Shown here piece by piece: positions 38,405-48,868 of a stretch of 64,000 nucleotides of DNA (positions are counted from its first letter, which is position 1; every line of letters begins with the position of its first letter). Where the stretch lies: positions 248,001 through 312,000 of the forward strand of contig NZ_JFZG01000025.1 of assembly GCF_000607165.1 (NCBI RefSeq), in the 5' to 3' direction. The DNA is from Ralstonia pickettii. Lineage in GTDB: Bacteria; Pseudomonadota; Gammaproteobacteria; Burkholderiales; Burkholderiaceae. The notes beneath the pieces were generated by a model, which was not told the origin of the DNA, searched no databases, and saw nothing but the letters and a program-made list of their open reading frames with translations. A program made the translations under genes and the position numbers.

Positions 38405-39289
38405 TCAGATGCACTGCGGGCGTTCACCGCGCGCCAGACGGCGGTTGATGTCGGCCACGACTTCAGGCAGATCGGCAATCGTGTCGATCTCGTAATGCGG
38501 GCGGCAGGCGGAAAAGCCGGCCGAGATGGCGACGCGATGGCGCGCACGCTCGTCCGCAGACAGTGCGCTGTATTGCTCGTACGGCAGGCCCAGCGCGTTG
38601 CCCGACATGAGCAGCGCAACGGTCCACATGCCGGCGCGGCGGCCCTCTTCGATTCCGGGCACGGTGTCGTCGACCTTCACGCAGGCCGCCACATCCCCAA
38701 TCGCAAGGTCCACCACGCAGCGCAGTGCCTGCGCAGGCCACGGGCGGGCACGCGGCACTTCATCGCAAGCGACCACGCAGTCGGGTGTGTAGCCAGCACT
38801 GGCAGCCAGGTCGACCACACGATCCATCACCACGCGCGGGTAGCCCGAGCACGTGCCGATCTTCAACCCCGCTTCGCGCAGTGCGGCGATGGTGTCGAGC
38901 GCGCCCGGGATCATTGCGGAATGCGCACCCACCTTTTCGATCTGCAGCGGCATGAAGCGTTTGTAGATGGCGGTGACATCGTCATCGGTGGGCATGCGCC
39001 CGTGCGCGAGCGAGAAACGCGCGGCAATCGCACCGTCGTTGCACAGCGTGCGGATGTGGTCCCACTTGCCCAGGCCCATCGGGCCGCGTGCTTCGTCCAG
39101 CGTGATGGCCACGCCAAATTCTGCAAACGCTTCCACGAAGATCTGCGTGGGGGCAAACGAGCCGAAATCGACCACGGTACCGGCCCAGTCGAGCACAGCG
39201 GCCTCCAGGCGCAACGGCGTGCCGCCCGGGTTGAGGCGGTCTGCGCCGGCCTGGCGTGCCGAGATTGGGGAGGAGTCACCCATGTTCAT
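38405..39289 (-). CDS. phnX: phosphonoacetaldehyde hydrolase
   Basis: 294-residue HAD-superfamily enzyme that cleaves the C-P bond of phosphonoacetaldehyde to acetaldehyde and phosphate. The nucleophile is Asp34 in [10 protein letters not shown], and the Schiff-base lysine specific to PhnX fits Lys75 in [10 protein letters not shown]. Motif IV-type acids are in [13 protein letters not shown]. The first ~25 residues are extra compared with the family. It lies between permease and binding-protein genes of the AEP importer. No PhnW transaminase is visible in the window. Confidence 0.93.
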   Translation of the reverse strand: MNMGDSSPISARQAGADRLNPGGTPLRLEAAVLDWAGTVVDFGSFAPTQIFVEAFAEFGVAITLDEARGPMGLGKWDHIRTLCNDGAIAARFSLAHGRMPTDDDVTAIYKRFMPLQIEKVGAHSAMIPGALDTIAALREAGLKIGTCSGYPRVVMDRVVDLAASAGYTPDCVVACDEVPRARPWPAQALRCVVDLAIGDVAACVKVDDTVPGIEEGRRAGMWTVALLMSGNALGLPYEQYSALSADERARHRVAISAGFSACRPHYEIDTIADLPEVVADINRRLARGERPQCI

Positions 39290-39346
39290 GCTTCCTTTCT
39301 GTTTTTTGCTGCTTGTTGCTGCTTGTTGTTATTAGGGACGACGAAT

Positions 39347-41119
39347 TCAATGCGCCGCCGTGCGCCACGCCTGCGTACGCCGCACGATGCCGCGCGTGGC
39401 CAGTTCCAGCAGCAGAGATACGACGATCGACGTGACGAGAATGAGCGTGGACATGGCCGCAGCGGGGCCGATGTCGCCGGCGTCGTCCATGTTCAGCACG
39501 GCCACGGAAGCGAGCACGGTGTCGGGGCTGTAGAGGAAGATCACTGCTGACACGGTCGTCATGGCCGACACGAACAGATAACGCGCGCACGACAGCACGG
39601 CCGGCACACACATTGGCAGCGTCACGCGCCAGTACGTGCGCAGCGCAGACACCTTGAGCGAGGCCGACACCGCCTCGAACACCGGATCGAGCTGCCCCAG
39701 CGACGCCACCGACGTGAGGTGTGCTGCCGTGGCGCAATGCATGATCGTGCAGAGCACCATCAGCGCCATGCCGCCATACAGGCCGTTGAGCGGATTGGCC
39801 GGATGGTTGAAGAAGAACACGTAGCCCAGACCGAGCACGAGGCCGGGCACCGCCATCGGCAGCAGCACGGCAAAGCGGATGGCCGAATGCAAACCGGATT
39901 GCAACCATCCTGCAGCGCGTGTTTTCTCAACCAGCCATGCGCCGGTGAAGATCAGTGCGGTACCGAACACGGTGGTGAGTGCAGCCAACTTCAGACTGTT
40001 GCGATACGCCAGCCAGCCACCGCCATCCATGTTGTCGAAGTCGTAATTGCGCAGCGACAGTTCGAGGTTGTACGGCCAGAGCTTCACCAGCGATGCGCCA
40101 ACGGCGGTGGCAAGCATCAGCAGAATCCCGCCGACCACCAGCACGCTCAGCAGCAGGAAAAGCCCATCACGCAGGCGATCCGGCTGCGGGTGATATGGCT
40201 GTGCGCGGCTGGCCAGCGCGGCGTGCTGGCGGCGCTGCACGAGGCGCTCTACCGCAAAGGTCAGCAGCGCGGGCAGCAGCAGCATCAAACCGATGACGGC
40301 ACCGCGCGCAAACTGCTGTTGGCCTACCACGGCCTTGTAGGCCTCCACGGCCAACACCTGGTAGCTGCCGCCCACCACGGTCGGCACGCCAAAGTCGGTC
40401 GCGACCAGCGTGAAGACCAACGCGAAGGCGCCGAACAACCCGTAGCGCGCACCGGGCAGCGTGACCGTGCGGAACGTGCGCCACGGGCTCGCGCCCATGG
40501 CACGGGCGGCGTCATACAGCCGGCCGTCTGCCAGCGTGAGCGTCGCCAGCAACAGCATCAACGCATACGGGAACGTGTAGAACACCTCGCCCAGCACGAT
40601 GCCCCAGAAGCCGTAGATGTTGTTGCCGCTCATCCATGCCTTGAACAAGCCCTGGTTGCCAAACAGGTAAACCAGCGCAATGCCCGGCAGCAGCGACGGC
40701 GCAAACAGCGGCAGCATCGCCAGCGTGCGCATCGTGCCGCGCAACGGCATGCGGGTGCGTTGCACCGCGTAAGCCAGGGCAAATGCCAGCGGCACCACAA
40801 TGGCGGCCACCGCACCGGATACCGCGAGGGTACGGCCAACCATGGCAAGAAAATTCGGCGCCTGCACCACATGGGCAACCAGCGCCAGGCCGTGCTCGTC
40901 TGTGCTGCGCACACTGGCAACCAGGCCCGTGGCCTGCAACAACATCATCGCCGTGGGCAGCAGCAAGCCGATGGCGAGCAACAGCAGCCAGCCGAGCTTC
41001 ATGCCCGTCAGCACAGGCGCATCGGTACGCCAGAACGGCGTGCCCGCGGCGCGAGCCGGTTTGGATGCGGCGGATTGGGTGGCCGCAACCACGTTGGCCT
41101 CAGGGGGCAGCATCGACAT
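39347..41119 (-). CDS. 2-aminoethylphosphonate ABC transporter permease, fused two-domain
   Basis: 590 residues with two permease domains in one chain, about 12 membrane segments. Each half carries an ATPase-contact loop (AARAMGASPWRTFRTVTLPG in half one; SLKVSALRTYWRVTLPMCVP in half two). The ATG at 41119 has a GAGG box five bases upstream and was chosen over an open extension without membrane segments. The fused form is typical of putative AEP importers linked to phnX. It starts seven bases after the ATPase stop. Confidence 0.9.
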   Translation of the reverse strand: MSMLPPEANVVAATQSAASKPARAAGTPFWRTDAPVLTGMKLGWLLLLAIGLLLPTAMMLLQATGLVASVRSTDEHGLALVAHVVQAPNFLAMVGRTLAVSGAVAAIVVPLAFALAYAVQRTRMPLRGTMRTLAMLPLFAPSLLPGIALVYLFGNQGLFKAWMSGNNIYGFWGIVLGEVFYTFPYALMLLLATLTLADGRLYDAARAMGASPWRTFRTVTLPGARYGLFGAFALVFTLVATDFGVPTVVGGSYQVLAVEAYKAVVGQQQFARGAVIGLMLLLPALLTFAVERLVQRRQHAALASRAQPYHPQPDRLRDGLFLLLSVLVVGGILLMLATAVGASLVKLWPYNLELSLRNYDFDNMDGGGWLAYRNSLKLAALTTVFGTALIFTGAWLVEKTRAAGWLQSGLHSAIRFAVLLPMAVPGLVLGLGYVFFFNHPANPLNGLYGGMALMVLCTIMHCATAAHLTSVASLGQLDPVFEAVSASLKVSALRTYWRVTLPMCVPAVLSCARYLFVSAMTTVSAVIFLYSPDTVLASVAVLNMDDAGDIGPAAAMSTLILVTSIVVSLLLELATRGIVRRTQAWRTAAH

Positions 41120-41126
41120 GGCGGCC

Positions 41127-42284
41127 TCAGGCATACACACGCAGGCCGTCGCGCTCCAGCGCGATCCACAGCTTGCTGTCGCCCAGGCCATTGCGGCCGG
41201 TTTGCAGCGCGCTCGATGCCACTTCGGCCACCAGCGGTGCATCGGCCAGGCCATCGATCGACAGCGTCACGCGCGTTCGGCTGCCCAGGTAGATCTGGTC
41301 GACCACGCGGGCGAGATGGCGATTGGGTGCGTCGTCGTCGGGATGCAGCGTGACGGCTTCGGGGCGGCAGAACAGACGGCCCTGAAACGCCCCACTATCG
41401 GCGAAAACCGGATCGAGCAGCAGCGGTTGGCCGGCCAGCGTGGGCGTGCCATCTTCCGCGCGTTCCAGCGGCAGCCAGTTGGCTTGGCCGACAAACCCGG
41501 CGACAAACCCGGTTGCCGGGCGCGAATAGATCTCCGCCGGCGAGCCGGTCTGCTCGATGCGGCCGTTGGACATGACGGCGATGCGATCAGCCATCGCCAT
41601 GGCCTCGTCCTGGTCGTGCGTGACCATCAACGTGGTGACGTTCAGCTTGCGCTGCAGGCGGCGCAGCTCGATGCGCAGGTGCTCGCGCACCTGGGCGTCC
41701 AGCGCCGACATTGGCTCATCCAGCAGCAACAGCGACGGCGCGGGTGCCAGTGCGCGGGCCAGTGCCACACGCTGCTGTTGGCCGCCCGACAGTTGCGACG
41801 GGTACTTCGCCTCGCTGCCGGCCAGGTCAACCAGCGCGAGCATCTCCGAGACCCGCTCCTGCATGCGCGCACGGTTGCCGCTACTGGCGTCCAGCCCGTA
41901 GCCAACGTTCTGCGCGACCGTCAGGTTGGGAAACAGCGCATACGACTGGAAGACGATGCCGTAGTCACGCTCACGCGGGGGCAGATTGGAAATATCGCGG
42001 CCACCGGCGACGATCTGGCCGCCGTCGTGCGCCTCCAGCCCGGCAATGATGCGCAGCAGGGTCGTCTTGCCGCAGCCCGACGGGCCCAGCAGGCAGACGA
42101 ATTCGCCTTGCGCCACATCCAGCGACACCCCGTCAAGCGCCGTGAACGCGCCAAATCGGCGTGAGATTTGCCGCACCGACAGGAACGGTGTGGCGGAACC
42201 CGAGGTCGGGTTGGTAACAGGCTGAGAGATGGGCACAGGGCGCAGATAGTGGCAAAAACGATCGCCACTGTAGCCAGCCGACAT
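41127..42284 (-). CDS. 2-aminoethylphosphonate ABC transporter ATP-binding protein
   Basis: 385-residue ATPase: Walker [10 protein letters not shown] at 67-75, LSGGQ at 165-169, Walker B LLLLDEP, H-loop THDQDEAM, then a TOBE-type C-terminal beta domain (from ~residue 270). The N-terminus is about 30 residues longer than usual; a GTG at 42236 may be the true start. It is the first gene of the AEP cluster, directly downstream of the LysR gene at 42346. Confidence 0.9.
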   Translation of the reverse strand: MSAGYSGDRFCHYLRPVPISQPVTNPTSGSATPFLSVRQISRRFGAFTALDGVSLDVAQGEFVCLLGPSGCGKTTLLRIIAGLEAHDGGQIVAGGRDISNLPPRERDYGIVFQSYALFPNLTVAQNVGYGLDASSGNRARMQERVSEMLALVDLAGSEAKYPSQLSGGQQQRVALARALAPAPSLLLLDEPMSALDAQVREHLRIELRRLQRKLNVTTLMVTHDQDEAMAMADRIAVMSNGRIEQTGSPAEIYSRPATGFVAGFVGQANWLPLERAEDGTPTLAGQPLLLDPVFADSGAFQGRLFCRPEAVTLHPDDDAPNRHLARVVDQIYLGSRTRVTLSIDGLADAPLVAEVASSALQTGRNGLGDSKLWIALERDGLRVYA

Positions 42285-42345
42285 GTACCCCTTGTGGCAG
42301 TTACCCCAAAAACGCCAATGCGCGCATTTCCGGATTTTGGTTCGT

Positions 42346-43212
42346 CTATGACGAGACCGGCCGGACTTCGCTCAGGAAGGCGGCAATCAACCGCGCCTCA
42401 CGCCGATCCTGCAGGCAATACAGGTATTCGCTCAGCTCCGGCGCGCCACCCTCAAAGGGCAGCACACGCAGATCGGCGTGGCTCGGCACTTCCTGGCGGG
42501 CGATGACACTGACACCCAGGTTGCGCGTGATGGCCTCCCGGATGGACTCCCGGCTGCCGATTTCTACCGTGGAAGCCGGCGTCACGCCAGCCTGCGCCAT
42601 CATCGTTTCGGTCATGGCGCGCGTGGTCGATCCCACCTCGCGCACCAGCAGCCGGCATTGCGACAGAGCACTCACAGGCACGCTCGTCTGGCCGGCGAGC
42701 GCGTGGCTGCGATGCACCACGAGCACAAGCGGATCGCGCGCCAGTTCAATGCGCAGAAAACGCGCGTCGTCCACGCGCTGCGACGACGATGCCACGTCCA
42801 CCCGGTACTCCTGCAGCGCTTCGAGCATCTGCACCGAATTGCCGGCTTCGATGCTGACGTCGATGCCGGGGTGGCTTTTGCAGAAGCGATCGACGATGTC
42901 GAGTACGTAATACGGCGCCGTCGCGCCGATGCGCAGGTGGCCCGATCCCATGTCACCGGAGTTGCGCAGGAAGAAGTCGATCTCGGTTTCCTGGCGCACG
43001 AGCTGGTCCACCAGGGGCATCAGCCGCACGCCCGCGTCCGACAAGGAGAGCCGGCGCCCGCCCCGGTAGAACAGCTCCACGCCGTAGGCCTCTTCCAGGG
43101 CGCGGATCTGCGAAGTCACGGTCGGCTGCGACAGGCCGAGCTGCTTGGCTGCCAGCGTGATGCTGCCCAGGCGGGCAACCATGAAGAACGATTTGAGCTG
43201 CGCAACGAGCAT
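42346..43212 (-). CDS. LysR-family regulator (AEP-cluster paralogue B)
   Basis: 288-residue LysR regulator with winged helix [26 protein letters not shown] (cut here to the core) and effector domain beginning [12 protein letters not shown]. It is closely related to the LysR at 34375-35310. It precedes the AEP importer genes by 61 bases on the same strand and may be co-transcribed with them; its own promoter would lie in 43213-43536. Confidence 0.88.
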   Translation of the reverse strand: MLVAQLKSFFMVARLGSITLAAKQLGLSQPTVTSQIRALEEAYGVELFYRGGRRLSLSDAGVRLMPLVDQLVRQETEIDFFLRNSGDMGSGHLRIGATAPYYVLDIVDRFCKSHPGIDVSIEAGNSVQMLEALQEYRVDVASSSQRVDDARFLRIELARDPLVLVVHRSHALAGQTSVPVSALSQCRLLVREVGSTTRAMTETMMAQAGVTPASTVEIGSRESIREAITRNLGVSVIARQEVPSHADLRVLPFEGGAPELSEYLYCLQDRREARLIAAFLSEVRPVSS

Positions 43213-43536
43213 CGGCGGGTGACGTATTGAGCGCGTTTGCGGCGCGGTGAATGAGCGGGCGGCCCATTCTAGCGGACGGCTCCGTCGCCAAAGTGGCGCC
43301 AGGCGCCCTCCTCCGTTTTCTGCATCTACATCCCGGAGCTACGACTTTTTCAACCTTTTCGACAACGCAAACTTTGCGTACCCCCACATCGGGGGGAATT
43401 GGCGCCTGTGAGGCCGTCATTTCCACAAATCGAATCCGCCACTTCGCCTTGAGAATCCGTTCGCATGTTGCGCTTGAGGCAGTCACGAGCCGCCCTCGCG
43501 CAGGCTTCTGGTATGTGCGGATTTGGAGAGAAGTGG
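43213..43536. other. intergenic region with two hairpins, divergent promoters
   Basis: This 324-bp gap separates the LysR gene from the metalloprotease gene and holds no gene I can support. It contains the perfect dyad CGCAAA-C-TTTGCG (43366-43378) and, immediately after it, a CCCCC...GGGGG hairpin (43381-43396). The dyad could be an operator for either divergent promoter. Confidence 0.4.
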
Positions 43537-45240
43537 ATGGAACGCAGCAGCAACAACGTGCGCGGCACGAAGCAATGGACCATCGCGATGATGGTGGCAG
43601 CAGCAGGCACCCTGGCCGCATGTGGTGGAGGCGGTGGCGGCGGGGGTTCGGGGGCCACCCCGGCAGCCACGCAAGGCTCGTCCGCCAATATCACCGTGGC
43701 GGCGGCGTGCAGCGGGTCGAACTGCGGCGCACTGGGCAATACCTACGCCGGCTCCGGCGTGGGCGTATGGCAAGCGACCAATACGGGCGGAGCGTCCGGC
43801 TCGGTGCCGGTGTCGATCGCGGGGCTGACTGGCCAGAGCGTGACGCTCATCTACACCAACCAGAGTGCGGCGGCTCAGCCGATGCCGTCCATCTCGCTCA
43901 CGGGCCTGGGGCTGCTGAATGCCACGGGCACGCCGGTCCCGAAGACTGCCGCCGACGTGGCGGGCAATGACGCCAACGCAGCGTTCGATCGCCAGCTCTC
44001 CGATTTCAACATCCATGCGCTGGATGGATACGCCACTGGCGGCGCCCCGCTCAAGACGCAAGGCGCTTCCAACGACACGGTGCTGCGTCCGCAGTCGGTC
44101 GCCAGCGTCGGCACACAGCGTACGTGGAACCATCAACAGCCGGATGGCACCGCCACCGTGCGTACGGCCACGCTGCGCCAGCAAGCCACGGCCACGGACG
44201 GCCGCATCGTCAACCTGTGGGTGGAAAACACCGAATACGACACCAGCAAGATCACCGACGGCATCATCAACACGCTCATCAGCAAATTTGCTTCGGGCAC
44301 GCAGTCTGTCTACGCACTGGCCACTTCGCTGGTCGGCCAGCCGTGGGGCAGCTACTCCAGCTCCGCCAGCCTGATCGATCCGAACCAGGCGCTCGATGTC
44401 GTGGTGCTGAACATCCAGCCGGATAGCCAGCCCTATGGCCGCGTTGGCTATTTCTGGGCGCGCAACAACTTCACCACCAGCTCGCAGCCGCTGTCGAACC
44501 AGTCGCTGTCGCTCTATGTGGATTCGGAAACGATCTACCTGGGTGGCACGGACGGGCTGAACACCGTCATCTCGACGCTCGGCCATGAGTTCACGCACAT
44601 GGCCAACTTCTACCAGCGCGGCGTGCTGCACGGCTCGCAGTACATGTACGGCACCTGGCTGGAAGAAATGACAGCGATGACGATGGAAGACGTGCTCTCC
44701 AGCCAGATCGACCCAAGCTTCAACAACGTGCGCGACAGCCGCTTCCCGGCCTGGCTGCAAAGCGCGTACGACTGCTCGCTGACGGCGTTCGATCCGTCGC
44801 TGTCGTCGTCATGCCCGGGGTATCCGATTTCGGGCAGCCTGGGCGGCTTCCTGCTGCGCCAGTACGGCATTGCGTACTACACGAACCTGCTGCAGAACTT
44901 CTCGTCGACGGATTCGGCTGCGGTACTCAACAGCGCCATCCAAGCCGGCGGCGGCGCAGGGCTGGGCGATGCAACGGGCCGCTGGGGCACGGCGGTTGCG
45001 CTGCTGCCGGTGCCGGGCAGCCCGTCGGGATTTGCGTATCCGGCTCGCTCGGACAGCGGCTTTTCGATCCCGGCGCTGAACGGCCCGAACTACAGCAGCC
45101 AGCGCACCATGCCGACGTCGGTACCGGCCACGCTGCAAAGCTTCGGCCAGTTCCCGGTCGCACGCGGCACGAAGGCTGGCACGTACAGCGAGACGATCAC
45201 GGTGCCGGCATATTCAACGGTGTCGATCATCATCCATTGA
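43537..45240 (+). CDS. M30/hyicolysin-type zinc metalloprotease, lipoprotein
   Basis: 567 residues from an ATG preceded by GGAGAG. The signal ends in a lipobox (GTLAAC, Cys29) followed by a run of Gly, so the protein is predicted to be a lipid-anchored envelope or surface protease. The zinc motif HEFTH is at residues 350-354 with a downstream acidic pair in TWLEEMTAM (~376-377) as the third ligand. The order Ser/Gly-rich N-terminus, beta domain, peptidase domain fits the M30 family. It stands alone; a strong terminator follows. Confidence 0.85.
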   Translation: MERSSNNVRGTKQWTIAMMVAAAGTLAACGGGGGGGGSGATPAATQGSSANITVAAACSGSNCGALGNTYAGSGVGVWQATNTGGASGSVPVSIAGLTGQSVTLIYTNQSAAAQPMPSISLTGLGLLNATGTPVPKTAADVAGNDANAAFDRQLSDFNIHALDGYATGGAPLKTQGASNDTVLRPQSVASVGTQRTWNHQQPDGTATVRTATLRQQATATDGRIVNLWVENTEYDTSKITDGIINTLISKFASGTQSVYALATSLVGQPWGSYSSSASLIDPNQALDVVVLNIQPDSQPYGRVGYFWARNNFTTSSQPLSNQSLSLYVDSETIYLGGTDGLNTVISTLGHEFTHMANFYQRGVLHGSQYMYGTWLEEMTAMTMEDVLSSQIDPSFNNVRDSRFPAWLQSAYDCSLTAFDPSLSSSCPGYPISGSLGGFLLRQYGIAYYTNLLQNFSSTDSAAVLNSAIQAGGGAGLGDATGRWGTAVALLPVPGSPSGFAYPARSDSGFSIPALNGPNYSSQRTMPTSVPATLQSFGQFPVARGTKAGTYSETITVPAYSTVSIIIH

Positions 45241-45311
45241 CAATGCGCGGCTGAGGGAGCGTGCTCCCTTTTGGTTTCGGCCAGCGCCGGAACCTTGAGA
45301 AGGACCAAAAG

Positions 45312-45348
45312 AAAAGGCGCCGAGGGTTGAATGCCCTCGGCGCCTTTT
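45312..45348. terminator. strong bidirectional rho-independent terminator
   Basis: A perfect 15-bp stem (AAAAGGCGCCGAGGG at 45312-45326 with its complement at 45334-45348) encloses a 7-base loop. A/T runs at both stem ends let it work in both directions, between the convergent metalloprotease and acnB genes. Confidence 0.9.
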
Positions 45349-45393
45349 CACTTGACTACGGCAGGAACGACCCGCCGTAGCCTCACCGCGTGC

Positions 45394-47979
45394 TTACATC
45401 TGTACGGTGTCGGCCACTTCCTTGAAGTCTTCGATCTGGTCGAAGTTCATGTACTGGTAGATCTTGTCGCCGTTGGCGGTGAGCACGCCCATGTCGGCCA
45501 TGTACTCGTCCTTGGTCGGGATCTTGCCCAGACGCGAGCAGATCGCCGCCAGTTCCGCCGAGCCGAGGTACACGTTCGTGTTCTTGCCCAGGCGGTTCGG
45601 GAAGTTGCGGGTGGACGTCGACATGACCGTCGCGCCTTCGCGCACCTGTGCCTGGTTGCCCATGCACAGCGAGCAGCCCGGCATTTCGGTGCGGGCACCG
45701 GCCGTGCCGAACACGCCGTAGTGGCCCTCTTCCGTCAATTGCTTCTGGTCCATCTTGGTCGGCGGCGCAACCCAGAGCTTGACCGGAATGTCGCGCTTGC
45801 CTTCCAGCAGCTTCGACGCCGCACGGAAGTGGCCGATGTTGGTCATGCACGAGCCGATGAACACTTCGTCGATCTTGGCGCCGGCCACGTCGGACAGCGT
45901 CTTCACGTCGTCCGGATCGTTCGGGCAGGCAACGATCGGCTCATGGATGTCGGCCAGGTCGATCTCGATGACGGCAGCGTATTCAGCGTCGGCGTCCGGC
46001 TGCAGCAGTTGCGGATCGGCCAGCCATTGCTCCATCGCCTTGATGCGGCGTTGCAGGCTGCGCGGGTCTTGGTAGCCCTGCGCGATCATCCACTTGAGCA
46101 GCGTGATGTTGCTGTTCAGGTACTCGATGATCGGGTCCTTGTTCAGGTGCACTGTGCAACCGGCGGCCGAACGCTCAGCAGACGCATCCGACAGTTCGAA
46201 CGCTTGCTCGACCTTCAGGTCAGGCAGGCCTTCGATTTCGAGGATGCGGCCCGAGAAGATGTTCTTCTTGCCTTGCTTGGCGACCGTCAGCATGCCTTGC
46301 TTGATCGCGTACAGCGGAATCGCGTTGACGAGGTCACGCAGCGTGACGCCCGGCTGCATCTTGCCCTTGAAGCGAACCAGCACCGATTCCGGCATGTCCA
46401 GCGGCATCGTGCCGGTGGCAGCCGCGAATGCGACCAGGCCCGAGCCTGCCGGGAAGCTGATGCCGATCGGGAAGCGCGTGTGCGAGTCGCCGCCGGTGCC
46501 GACGGTGTCGGGCAGCAGCATGCGGTTCAGCCACGAGTGGATCACGCCATCGCCCGGGCGCAGCGCAATGCCGCCACGCGTGCTGATGAAGTTCGGCAGC
46601 GTCTGGTGCGTCTTCACGTCCACCGGCTTCGGATACGCGGCGGTGTGGCAGAACGACTGCATCACGAGGTCGGCCGAGAAGCCGAGGCACGCCAGATCCT
46701 TCAGTTCGTCGCGGGTCATCGGGCCCGTGGTGTCCTGTGAGCCGACCGAGGTCATCTTCGGTTCGCAGTACGTGCCCGGGCGAATGCCCTGGCCTTCCGG
46801 CAGACCGCACGCGCGGCCGACCATCTTCTGCGCGAGCGAGAAACCCTTGCCGCTGTCGGCCGGCTGGTGCGGCAGGCGGAACAGCGTCGACGGTGCGAGG
46901 CCCAGCGCTTCACGCGCCTTGGCGGTCAGGCCGCGGCCGATGATCAGCGGAATGCGGCCACCGGCGCGCACTTCGTCGAACAGCACGTCCGACTTGACCT
47001 GGAATTCGGCGATAACCTTGCCGTCCTTCAGCGCCTTGCCTTCGTACGGGCGCAGTTCAACCACGTCGCCCATTTCCATCTGCGACACGTCGAGTTCGAT
47101 CGGCAGCGCGCCGGCATCTTCCATCGTGTTGTAGAAGATCGGAGCGATCTTGCCGCCCAGGCACACGCCGCCGAAACGCTTGTTCGGAACGTAGGGGATA
47201 TCTTCGCCCGTGAACCACAGCACCGAGTTGGTGGCCGACTTGCGCGAGGAACCGGTGCCGACCACGTCGCCCACGTAGGCGACCAGGTGGCCCTTTTCCT
47301 TAAGCGATTCGATGAACTTGACCGGGCCGCGCTTGCCGTCTTCTTCCGGCGTGATGCCGGGGCGCGCGTTCTTCAGCATCGCCAGCGCGTGCATCGGGAT
47401 GTCCGGGCGGGTGGTGGCGTCCGGTGCCGGCGACAGGTCGTCGGTGTTGGTTTCGCCCGTCACCTTGAACACGGTGATGGTCAGGCTTTCCGGCACTTCC
47501 GGACGGCTCGTGAACCATTCGGCGTCGGCCCAGCTCTGCAGCACAGCCTTTGCGTGCACGTTGCCCTTGTCGGCGAGTTCCTTCACATCATGGAACTGGT
47601 CGAACATCAGCAGCGTTTTCTTCAGCGCCTCTGCGGCGGTGGCGCCGACTTCGGCGTCAGACAGCAGCTCGATCAGCGGCTGGATGTTGTAGCCGCCCAG
47701 CATCGTGCCGAGCAGTTCGGTGGCGCGGGCACGCGAAATCAGCGCGCAAGCGGTCTCACCCTTGGCGACAGCAGCCAGGAAGCCTGCTTTCACGCGGGCG
47801 GCTTCGTCCACGCCAGCGGGTACGCGATGGGTGATCAGGTCGAGCAGCGTTTGCTCTTCACCCGCGGGCGGGTTCGTCAGCAGTTCGACCAGTTCGGCGG
47901 TCTGCTGAGCCGTCAACGGCAGGGGAGGAATACCGAGCGCGGCGCGGGCGGCCACGTGAGCGCGAAAGTTTTCAAGCAT
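45394..47979 (-). CDS. acnB: bifunctional aconitate hydratase 2 / 2-methylisocitrate dehydratase
   Basis: 861-residue AcnB, the main TCA-cycle aconitase, with the B-type order: HEAT-like helical domain (~1-160), swivel domain (~165-390), then the catalytic Fe-S domain. The three cluster cysteines fall in [10 protein letters not shown] and PGCSLCMGN. Length matches E. coli AcnB (865). It also hydrates 2-methylaconitate in some bacteria. It is monocistronic, bounded by the terminator at 45312-45348 and a 12-bp palindrome upstream of its start. Confidence 0.97.
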   Translation of the reverse strand: MLENFRAHVAARAALGIPPLPLTAQQTAELVELLTNPPAGEEQTLLDLITHRVPAGVDEAARVKAGFLAAVAKGETACALISRARATELLGTMLGGYNIQPLIELLSDAEVGATAAEALKKTLLMFDQFHDVKELADKGNVHAKAVLQSWADAEWFTSRPEVPESLTITVFKVTGETNTDDLSPAPDATTRPDIPMHALAMLKNARPGITPEEDGKRGPVKFIESLKEKGHLVAYVGDVVGTGSSRKSATNSVLWFTGEDIPYVPNKRFGGVCLGGKIAPIFYNTMEDAGALPIELDVSQMEMGDVVELRPYEGKALKDGKVIAEFQVKSDVLFDEVRAGGRIPLIIGRGLTAKAREALGLAPSTLFRLPHQPADSGKGFSLAQKMVGRACGLPEGQGIRPGTYCEPKMTSVGSQDTTGPMTRDELKDLACLGFSADLVMQSFCHTAAYPKPVDVKTHQTLPNFISTRGGIALRPGDGVIHSWLNRMLLPDTVGTGGDSHTRFPIGISFPAGSGLVAFAAATGTMPLDMPESVLVRFKGKMQPGVTLRDLVNAIPLYAIKQGMLTVAKQGKKNIFSGRILEIEGLPDLKVEQAFELSDASAERSAAGCTVHLNKDPIIEYLNSNITLLKWMIAQGYQDPRSLQRRIKAMEQWLADPQLLQPDADAEYAAVIEIDLADIHEPIVACPNDPDDVKTLSDVAGAKIDEVFIGSCMTNIGHFRAASKLLEGKRDIPVKLWVAPPTKMDQKQLTEEGHYGVFGTAGARTEMPGCSLCMGNQAQVREGATVMSTSTRNFPNRLGKNTNVYLGSAELAAICSRLGKIPTKDEYMADMGVLTANGDKIYQYMNFDQIEDFKEVADTVQM

Positions 47980-48286
47980 GGGAAACCTGCTGAGATGACG
48001 TTACAGGGGGATCTTTTCAGGCACCCCGAGGCTGGTCCGGGCGCCGCTTGGGCGCGATTCTAATCGCAATACCCCACACGGTCAAATGTCTTATATCTTA
48101 TATAAGAGTCGACCGCGCGACCTGCCGCCTTCAGCCGTTCAATGCTGCCCTTCCCCCTCTCCTCCAGGCACACAGCCCCCCCCTGCGTGCCTCTTCAAGT
48201 TCCAAGCGAACGTGCCGAAAAAGATTCCGATGTAGAGCGGCGAGCACATCCCCGGTTTGCCGACATTCAAACAAAAAGAATCAGCT
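47980..48286. other. acnB / FlxA-like divergent intergenic region
   Basis: 307 bases without a supported gene. The acnB-proximal half should hold the acnB promoter and the palindrome at 48096-48107; a C-rich stretch (CCCTTCCCCCTCTCC, near 48144) follows. No clear hexamer pair could be fixed by eye. Confidence 0.4.
48087..48107. promoter_or_regulatory. palindromic operator candidate upstream of acnB
   Basis: TCTTATATAAGA at 48096-48107 is a perfect 12-bp palindrome, and an overlapping extra half-site TCTTATA lies at 48089-48095. It is AT-rich in a GC-rich region and about 110-130 bases before the acnB ATG. This resembles a GntR-type operator, though no regulator is adjacent. Confidence 0.5.
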
Positions 48287-48727
48287 ATGCGAGTCGATCC
48301 CCCTCTCACGACCAACGCGCTGCCGCCTGCGGCGAGCCGTCCATCCCGCGTTTCAGTTGGAAATGAAGCGGCATCCCCATCCGCGTCGAAAGGCAACGAC
48401 ATCGGCTCGAATACCGACGAAACGCGATCATCGACTGGCCTGAATCCATCATCGGGCGACGCAGGGGCGTCAAGCGACAGCCCCGTGGTCAAGCAGTTGA
48501 AAGCGCAGATCAACGCGCTGCGGCAGCGGCTTTCAGCGTTGCAGCGGCAGATGGAAGCCGAATCGAAACAGGCCACCATCGACAAGGAGGCAGCTGCCAA
48601 ACTTCAGGCGCTGTCGACGGAAGCAAGCTCGGTATCCGCGGCACTTGAAACTGCAATAGGCCAACTTGCCCAGGCGCAGCAAGCGGAAGGCAAGAGCTCG
48701 GGAGGCCTGTTCTCCACGACAGCCTGA
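48287..48727 (+). CDS. FlxA-like coiled-coil protein
   Basis: 146 residues from the ATG at 48287 (a TTG ten codons upstream is also open). The first ~70 residues are Ser/Asn/Asp-rich and disordered; residues ~75-135 form a heptad-like coiled coil (VVKQLKAQINALRQRLSALQ) as in FlxA family proteins. No signal peptide or membrane segment. Its function is unknown; FlxA in E. coli is expressed with flagellar genes, but none occur here. A relic of an SRAP gene begins 27 bases downstream. Confidence 0.65.
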   Translation: MRVDPPLTTNALPPAASRPSRVSVGNEAASPSASKGNDIGSNTDETRSSTGLNPSSGDAGASSDSPVVKQLKAQINALRQRLSALQRQMEAESKQATIDKEAAAKLQALSTEASSVSAALETAIGQLAQAQQAEGKSSGGLFSTTA

Positions 48728-48754
48728 GAAGACGGCAATACCGCAATTGCTCCA

Positions 48755-48836
48755 GTCGGCCCGCGCGTCGTCAAAACCGAGGCGATACCGGTGCCGCCCC
48801 GCCGGCAAACCAGCCCGCTACGACGCGCAGGTTCCG
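48755..48836 (+). pseudogene. relic of an SRAP (YedK/HMCES-type) gene
   Basis: About 80 bases align with 52009-52090 of the larger SRAP fragment in this window. Shared blocks are GCGCGTCGTCAAA, CCGCCGGCAAACC and CTACGACG. The translation RYRCRPAGKPARYDAQ matches RYQCRPAGKPAFYDEQ. One extra A near 48775 breaks the frame. No other part of the gene is present, so it is a degraded fragment. Confidence 0.65.
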
Positions 48837-48868
48837 CCAACTATTCAGCAATAACAGCCTACCTGCCG

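Noticed and set aside
39719-41353. 544-codon plus-strand frame
   Set aside because: Gln/His/Arg-rich translation antisense to the AEP permease.
45331-48063. 469- and 398-codon plus-strand frames
   Set aside because: Antisense to acnB, no family features.
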